A stretch of DNA of 64,000 bases, taken from the NCBI GenBank assembly GCA_016177705.1, contig JACOUT010000007.1, positions 2,674 to 66,673 on the forward strand, read 5' to 3'. The translations under genes were made by a program, and so were the position numbers. Positions 59,071 to 64,000 of this stretch are shown in pieces; within the stretch, counting starts at the first letter, position 1, and every line of letters begins with the position of its first letter. Source of the stretch: Deltaproteobacteria bacterium (GTDB taxonomy: Bacteria > Myxococcota > UBA727 > VGSZ01). Below the pieces are notes generated by a model. It was given only the letters and a program-made list of their open reading frames with translations, made no database searches and was not told the DNA's origin.

Positions 59071-61730
59071 CGCCGCGTCACGTGCGCGCCCTGGCAGCCT
59101 CGGCCGCGATGGCGGCGCTCGCAGGCTGTCCGAGCACGCCCGCGGGCACGAACGAGACCGTGGTCGCGCTCACCGTCACGTTCGATGACGCGCTCGGCGT
59201 CGATCAGCTCCAGGTGTCGTTCGAGCTCGACGGTGCCGCGGCCTTCACGCCGGCGACGGTGCCCGAGGTGCCGCAGGACCTCGACGCGTCGGGCGAGCTG
59301 CTCGAGTTCGTGCTCGACGCCGGGCTCGACGGCCAGGTGCTGACGCTGTCGGTAGCGGGCCTGGCTGCGGGCTTCGCGGTCGCCGTCGGGTCGACCGACG
59401 CCACCATTGCCGCCGGGCAGCGCGTCGAAGCCGCAGTGGCGCTGGTCGCACCGGTGTTCGAGGAGTGCGGCGACGGCAGCGTGGGCGACACCGAAGCGTG
59501 CGATGACGGCGACCTCGTAGACGGGGACGGCTGCACCGGCACCTGCGCGGTGGAGCCGGGCTTCGTCTGCGTCGGCGAGCCCTCGCAGTGCGCCGAGACC
59601 TGCGGCGACGGCGACCTCGACGCCGGCGAGCAGTGCGACGACGGCGCGCTCGAGGTGGAGGACGGCTGCGACGCTTCTTGCGCGGTGGAGACGGGGTACG
59701 CGTGCAGCGGCGAGCCGTCGACGTGCGCGCCCACCTGCGGCGACGGCGACCTCGACGCCAACGAGGAGTGCGACGATCTCGGCCTGGTGGCGGGTGACGG
59801 CTGCGACGATCGCTGCGTGGTGGAGGATGGCTTCACCTGCCTCGGCACGCCGTCGACGTGCGAGCCGGCGTGCGGCGACGGCCTGTTGCGCGCGGGCGAG
59901 GCCTGCGACGACGGCGGCCGCGTCGACGCCGATGGCTGCTCGGCGGACTGCGCGCAGGAGACCGGCTTCGCCTGTGCCGGCGAGCCGTCGGTGTGCGCGC
60001 CCGCCTGCACCATCGGCGGCATCACCATCGCCGAGGGCGCGCTCGATCCGGCCAACCCGTGCCGCGCCTGCCGCACCGCCGTGTCCGCGGCCGACTACTC
60101 GGCGCTCGACGATGCCACGGCCTGCGTCGACGACGAGTACTGCGACGGCGCCGAGACCTGCACCGGCGGCGTGTGCTCGACGTCGGGTGCTGCGCCCTGC
60201 ACCGACCCGACGCGTCCGTTGTGCGCCGAGATCGCCGAGCTGTGCGTCTGCCTGCCGGCCTCGTGCGACGACGGGCTGTTCTGCACGGGTGCCGAGACCT
60301 GCGGCGCCACCGGCACCTGCGAGCCCGCCACGCCTGTCTCGTGCACCGGCACGCGCCCCATCTGCAGCGAGAGCGCGGATCGCTGCGTCGAGTGCGACGA
60401 TGACGGCGACTGCGTGGCGCCGAACCCCTCGTGTGTGGCCAACACCTGCGTCGCCTGTCCGACGTGTCAGTGCCCGGACGGGCAGCACGATGGCGGTGAC
60501 GGCGTGTGCGTGGCCAACGGCACGTGTTCGAGCGGCTACGATCGTGGCTACGCCGACCTCGACCTCGACGGCGTGGGCGCCGGCCCCCGCCTCGACGACT
60601 GCGATCCGGTGCCGTTCCCTGCCGGCGTCTCGAGCGTCGACACCGACTGCAACGACAGCAACGGCTCGGTCAGCTACGTCGAAACGCTCCACCCCGATCG
60701 CGACGGCGACGGCTTCACGGCGACGCCCGAGAGCGTCTGTCGTGGCGCGTCGCTGCCGGCGGGGTTCCTCGCCGCCGCCCAGCCGCCGCCGTTCGTCTCG
60801 TTCCAGGCCGGCGCCGCCAATGACCTCGGAGCGGGCGCCAGTTGGGGCTCGACCGAGCTGGCCGACGTCGCGTACCAGGACACCAATGGTGCCACCTGCT
60901 CGCCGTCTTCGTCGTCGGACTCGCAGCTGTTTACGCCCGTCGACTTCGACCTGCGCGTGCCGAGCACCGCCACCATCCGCGGCATCCGCGCCAACATCCG
61001 ACGCGACAACGACAACGCCAGCGGCGGCGCCACTGTCTTCGACGTCGTGGTGCGGCTGGTCATGACCGGCGCCGCCATCGGCGACAACCGCGCCTCGGCG
61101 ACGCCGTGGCCGAGCTCCGCCGCCACCGCCACGTACGGCGGTGCGACGGACCTCTGGGGCGTCGCGCTCACGCCGGCGATGGTCAACGATCCGGCGTTCG
61201 GCTTTGGCGTGGCGGTACGGAAGAGCGCGGCCGGCAGCATCGACGCCGAGATCGACCACATGTGGCTCGAGGTCTTCACCGACCAGGGCGTCGACTGCAA
61301 CGACAACGACAACACCCTTTGGGCGTCCCGCGCCGTCTTCACCGACGCCGACAACGATCACTACACGGTGGGGACCGAGCTGACGCGCTGCGTGGGACTG
61401 GTGGTGCCGACCGGCACCACGCAGCGCGGCAGCGCGAGCGCCGACTGCTACGAGGGCAACGCCAACGCGCACCCCACGCAGAGCACCTACTACTCGAGCA
61501 ACCGCGGCGACGGCAGCTACGACTACAACTGCGACGGCAGCACCTCGAAGCAGAGCGTCAGCGAGGACACCGCCTGTGACGCGTGCGTGGTCGACGGCAT
61601 TACCTGCGTCGCCACCGGGCGCAGCTACACGCCGGGCGCGAGCTGCGGCAGCTCCACCACCGACGACTACTGCTCGGCGACGTGCCCCTGCTCGCTGACG
61701 CAGGGATCGACCTCCGTGCGCTGCCGCTGA
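59067..61730 (+). CDS. Large Cys-rich lipoprotein with Myxococcus-type disulfide repeats
   Basis: An 887-residue surface lipoprotein (lipobox LAGC, Cys21; GTG 59067). After an N-terminal beta-domain come five tandem repeats of the Myxococcus Cys-rich repeat type (CGDGxLDAGExCDDG, CxxxCxxETG; about 130-315), then many further Cys pairs to about 520. A later domain (about 575-745; [33 protein letters not shown]) resembles a choice-of-anchor/carbohydrate-binding beta-sandwich, and two Asp-rich stretches ([18 protein letters not shown]) look like Ca sites. The C-terminus is again Cys-rich. Function unknown; probably an adhesin or matrix component. Last gene of the kinase operon. Confidence 0.88.
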   Translation: MTPRHVRALAASAAMAALAGCPSTPAGTNETVVALTVTFDDALGVDQLQVSFELDGAAAFTPATVPEVPQDLDASGELLEFVLDAGLDGQVLTLSVAGLAAGFAVAVGSTDATIAAGQRVEAAVALVAPVFEECGDGSVGDTEACDDGDLVDGDGCTGTCAVEPGFVCVGEPSQCAETCGDGDLDAGEQCDDGALEVEDGCDASCAVETGYACSGEPSTCAPTCGDGDLDANEECDDLGLVAGDGCDDRCVVEDGFTCLGTPSTCEPACGDGLLRAGEACDDGGRVDADGCSADCAQETGFACAGEPSVCAPACTIGGITIAEGALDPANPCRACRTAVSAADYSALDDATACVDDEYCDGAETCTGGVCSTSGAAPCTDPTRPLCAEIAELCVCLPASCDDGLFCTGAETCGATGTCEPATPVSCTGTRPICSESADRCVECDDDGDCVAPNPSCVANTCVACPTCQCPDGQHDGGDGVCVANGTCSSGYDRGYADLDLDGVGAGPRLDDCDPVPFPAGVSSVDTDCNDSNGSVSYVETLHPDRDGDGFTATPESVCRGASLPAGFLAAAQPPPFVSFQAGAANDLGAGASWGSTELADVAYQDTNGATCSPSSSSDSQLFTPVDFDLRVPSTATIRGIRANIRRDNDNASGGATVFDVVVRLVMTGAAIGDNRASATPWPSSAATATYGGATDLWGVALTPAMVNDPAFGFGVAVRKSAAGSIDAEIDHMWLEVFTDQGVDCNDNDNTLWASRAVFTDADNDHYTVGTELTRCVGLVVPTGTTQRGSASADCYEGNANAHPTQSTYYSSNRGDGSYDYNCDGSTSKQSVSEDTACDACVVDGITCVATGRSYTPGASCGSSTTDDYCSATCPCSLTQGSTSVRCR

Positions 61731-61743
61731 CGTCGCTCGTCCC

Positions 61744-63759
61744 TCACGGGAGCTGATCGAGCTGCACGGCGAAGGCGCGCGCGCGCACCTCGGGCGCCAT
61801 CGGTCCGGTGCCGGCGTGGAACCAGCTCGTGACCGCGTTGCCGTCGGCGTCGAGGAATTGCATGCCGTCGATCATGGTGCCGTCGGGCGCGGGTAGCAGG
61901 AACTCGCCGGTGCCGTGCCCGTAGACGCCGCGGACGCGCGCCTCCTCCTCCGGCGAGGCGTCGCGCCGGTGGCAGGCGTCGCAGGTGCGCGGGCGGTTGG
62001 TGGCGGTGTGCTGGAAAAAGGGCACGAAGCCGTTGTTGGCGACGCTGCCCTGGCCGTGGCGGAACTCGCCCACCACCTTGGTGCCGCCGTTGCCGTCGTC
62101 GATGCGGCCGCCGAGCAGCAGCCCGCCGTCGCCGGTGCCGAACGACTCGGCGCCGAAGATGGCGAGCTGCACCTGCTGCGACGGCACTACCGACTGCACG
62201 CGGCCGTCGGGCCCGGTGCCGAGCAGCATGCTGTCGATGGTGTAGGTGGTGCGCGAGCCGCGCGTCAGCCCGGGCGTGACGCGGCCCGTCTGGTAGTCCA
62301 CCTGGTCGAGACGCAGATCGAGGCTGACGTGGCAGCCAACGCAGATCAGGTTCCACGACGTGTGGCAGGTGTCGCACGTGAGCGCGTCGGTGTGCGACCA
62401 GCCGTTTTCGTCGGGCGCCATGGCGCGGCGCATCTCGGCCGAGCCGCCGCCGTCGGCGAGCAGGTCGGCGGGCTGCGGAGCGGTGTGGCGCATGCCGTCG
62501 ACGATGGAGGTGAGCACGATGGCGCCGCCCTCGCCGAGCGAGAGCTGCGGCAGCGCGCGCCCTCGGGAGGTGCGGAACACCCCATCGGCGTCGGGCGCGG
62601 CGCGTTGGCGCACGGTGCCGTGGCAGTCCTCGCAGCGCAGGTCGAGCTGCAGCTTGCTGGTGTCGTAGATGCGGCCGTCGCCGTGCACGTCGCTGCCGAC
62701 GTGACAGTCGGCGCAGTGCATGCCGCGCTCGAAGTGCACGTCGGGCGGCGTCTCGTCGATGGCGTTGGTCGAGTCCTCGTCCGTGAAGTAGTAGCCGGGC
62801 GCGTGGCCGTAGAGCGTCTCCTCGATGGGCACCGCGTTCGCGGGCGTGCGCGCCGAGGAGAAGCCGCCCTCGCGGATGCCGCGGAAGGTGAGCCCGATGC
62901 GGCCGCCCTGGAAGTGGCAGGTGGCGCACTGTTCGGTGGGGATCGCCTTGGTGACGACGTGGGTGGCGGCGTGCGTCGGCGTGCCGCGCGCGATGGTCGG
63001 GTCGCCGCCGCGGTAGACGCCGAGCTTGTCGTAGACCGAGTGGCACGACGAACAGCCCGAGGAGCGATAGAGGCCCGCCGAGTCGTTCCTCGGGTAGCCG
63101 GCCTGGTGGCAGGTGTTGCAGTTCTTGGCCAGGTAGTGGCGATAGGCGACGTCGAGCAGCGCCCGGTCGTCGCCGATGGCGGCCTGGATCTCCTCGCGCT
63201 CGGGTGGTGGCAGCGTCTCCACCGCACAGGCGGTGCCGGCGGGCGGGTCGCTGCACTGCTCGGCGGTCGCGGGGTAGGAGCCGTACCCGCCGCGCGGCTC
63301 GTCGATAAGCCCGGCCAGCCACAAGGTCGGCCAGTAGTGGCCGATGTTGGTGGTCATGGCCGAGGTCGGCATGGTGCGCACGTGTTCGGCGTGGCACGGG
63401 CCGCACGCCGCGGCCGCCGCGCGCAGGTCGCCGGGGTTGACGAAGCGCACGTAGGCCGGGTCGAGCCGATCGAGCTGGTCGGGCGCCATGTCCTTGATGA
63501 AGCCGACAGGAGAAGGCGGCAGCGCGTCGCCGCGGACCTCGGCCCAGTTGGCCGGCACGGGCACGTGCGCCTGGTCCTTGGTGACGCCGCCCTCGTTGCC
63601 GCCGTGGCAGACGGCGCAGGCGTGCTTGTCGATGCTGCCGTGCGCCTGCTCGATGCCGGTGTGGCACGACAGGCAGCCCTGCTCCTTGGGGACGCGTCCC
63701 GGACAGCCGAGCAGCGCGACGGCAGCCACGGCGGTCGACAGCGCCGCGAGCGCTCTCAC
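61744..63759 (-). CDS. Multihaem c-type cytochrome lipoprotein (11 CxxCH motifs)
   Basis: A 671-residue exported cytochrome. GTG 63759 starts a signal peptide with lipobox LLGC (Cys19) and overlaps the upstream gene's stop (GTGA). Eleven haem-attachment motifs are visible: CLSCH, CAVCH, CGPCH, CNTCH, CSSCH, CATCH, CADCH, CEDCH, CDTCH, CVGCH and CDACH, spread from about residue 29 to 590. Spacing is uneven, with clusters at the N-terminus and in the middle, and a long haem-free region (about 470-580). Such proteins carry electrons across the periplasm or at the outer membrane. No maturation or partner reductase genes are in the window. Confidence 0.93.
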   Translation of the reverse strand: MRALAALSTAVAAVALLGCPGRVPKEQGCLSCHTGIEQAHGSIDKHACAVCHGGNEGGVTKDQAHVPVPANWAEVRGDALPPSPVGFIKDMAPDQLDRLDPAYVRFVNPGDLRAAAAACGPCHAEHVRTMPTSAMTTNIGHYWPTLWLAGLIDEPRGGYGSYPATAEQCSDPPAGTACAVETLPPPEREEIQAAIGDDRALLDVAYRHYLAKNCNTCHQAGYPRNDSAGLYRSSGCSSCHSVYDKLGVYRGGDPTIARGTPTHAATHVVTKAIPTEQCATCHFQGGRIGLTFRGIREGGFSSARTPANAVPIEETLYGHAPGYYFTDEDSTNAIDETPPDVHFERGMHCADCHVGSDVHGDGRIYDTSKLQLDLRCEDCHGTVRQRAAPDADGVFRTSRGRALPQLSLGEGGAIVLTSIVDGMRHTAPQPADLLADGGGSAEMRRAMAPDENGWSHTDALTCDTCHTSWNLICVGCHVSLDLRLDQVDYQTGRVTPGLTRGSRTTYTIDSMLLGTGPDGRVQSVVPSQQVQLAIFGAESFGTGDGGLLLGGRIDDGNGGTKVVGEFRHGQGSVANNGFVPFFQHTATNRPRTCDACHRRDASPEEEARVRGVYGHGTGEFLLPAPDGTMIDGMQFLDADGNAVTSWFHAGTGPMAPEVRARAFAVQLDQLP

Positions 63760-64000
63760 TCGCCCACCTGGAGCGTGACCACCTGCTCGCCGTGGCCGCT
63801 GACGTCGTTGTTGTCGATGACGTCGACGATCAAGGTCGCTTGCACGCCGTCGAGCGCCAACAGCGCGTCGTTGCTGCCGTAGCGCGTCGGGTCGAGGCCG
63901 ACCACAATGGCGGTGACCACCCCGCTCGCGCCGTCGCACAACAGCGGCTGCTGGTAGAGCATGAACTGGCCCGCATCTTCGCCGTTGATCTCGGTGGCCA
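63756..64000 (-). CDS. 3' end of an unidentified gene upstream of the cytochrome (partial)
   Basis: The frame is open to the window edge, so only the last 81 residues are seen. It is a beta-rich stretch (VVTAIVVGLDPTRYG, LDGVQATLIVDVIDNNDVSGHGEQVVTLQVGE) with one cysteine (LLCDGASG), consistent with the end of a secreted beta-sandwich protein. Its stop overlaps the cytochrome start (GTGA), so both belong to one operon. The function cannot be said. Confidence 0.7.
   Translation of the reverse strand, partial: ATEINGEDAGQFMLYQQPLLCDGASGVVTAIVVGLDPTRYGSNDALLALDGVQATLIVDVIDNNDVSGHGEQVVTLQVGE

Overview
The window is very GC-rich Gram-negative DNA, gene-dense with few non-coding gaps. The gene content suggests a Myxococcota-type (former Deltaproteobacteria) chromosome. 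Signs of this are about fourteen lipoproteins, several with a long Gly-Glu dipeptide linker after the lipid-anchor cysteine, Myxococcus-type Cys-rich repeats, two Hanks-type Ser/Thr kinases with C-terminal membrane anchors, a receiver protein with a DnaJ/TPR-like tail, FHA-fused regulators and a multihaem lipoprotein cytochrome. The phylum is inferred from these family traits; no rRNA or tRNA is visible in the window.

Layout. 1-5.4 kb: a partial zinc-ribbon protein, two oligopeptide-type ABC ATPases, Mrp, and thiS-thiG. 5.4-8.9 kb: two small lipoproteins, then thiC and a ThiE/TenI-like gene. 8.9-16.7 kb (minus strand): an FHA-CpaF-like protein that looks like a pseudo-ATPase, a receiver-domain protein, a large BamA/Omp85 protein and a small putative lipoprotein. 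16.7-17.0 kb: a 42-bp tandem repeat array. 17-24.9 kb: a secreted trypsin-like protease, a FAD oxidoreductase, a DNA-methyltransferase-like gene, dapE-dapD plus a DUF6624-like gene, and a membrane histidine-kinase-like protein. 25-30.4 kb: a kinase with a PEGA-type partner, a beta-helix lipoprotein, fabH and a PilZ-type protein. 30.7-32.9 kb: groES-groEL under a clear promoter/CIRCE. 33-37 kb: an unknown gene, lipoproteins, then rpsF and rplI without rpsR. 37-39.7 kb: a short soluble chemoreceptor-like protein and an FHA-diguanylate cyclase, with an inverted-repeat element carrying a DUF559 endonuclease between them. 39.9-42.6 kb: a thioredoxin-fold (DsbA-type) envelope operon. 42.7-49.3 kb: lipoproteins of mostly unknown role, a deaminase plus EutQ-like pair, and a GH1 lipoprotein. 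49.4-53.0 kb: map, a Nudix hydrolase and a membrane Fe-S oxidoreductase. 53.06-53.36 kb: a second, gene-less inverted-repeat element. 53.4-64 kb: a membrane DUF4124-like protein, a beta-propeller lipoprotein with a CxxCH motif, a second kinase operon ending in a Cys-rich lipoprotein, and an 11-haem cytochrome lipoprotein.

The most unusual signal is the pair of long inverted-repeat elements at about 37.9-38.7 kb and 53.06-53.36 kb. They share terminal and internal sequence, each lies exactly between the 3' ends of convergent genes, and one encloses a DUF559 (Vsr-like) nuclease gene while the other is only a hairpin. This is the best candidate for an undescribed system, possibly a hairpin element with an autonomous nuclease-carrying form and a non-autonomous form. 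The second notable signal is the FHA-CpaF fusion, whose Walker A lysine, Asp box and His box are all replaced.
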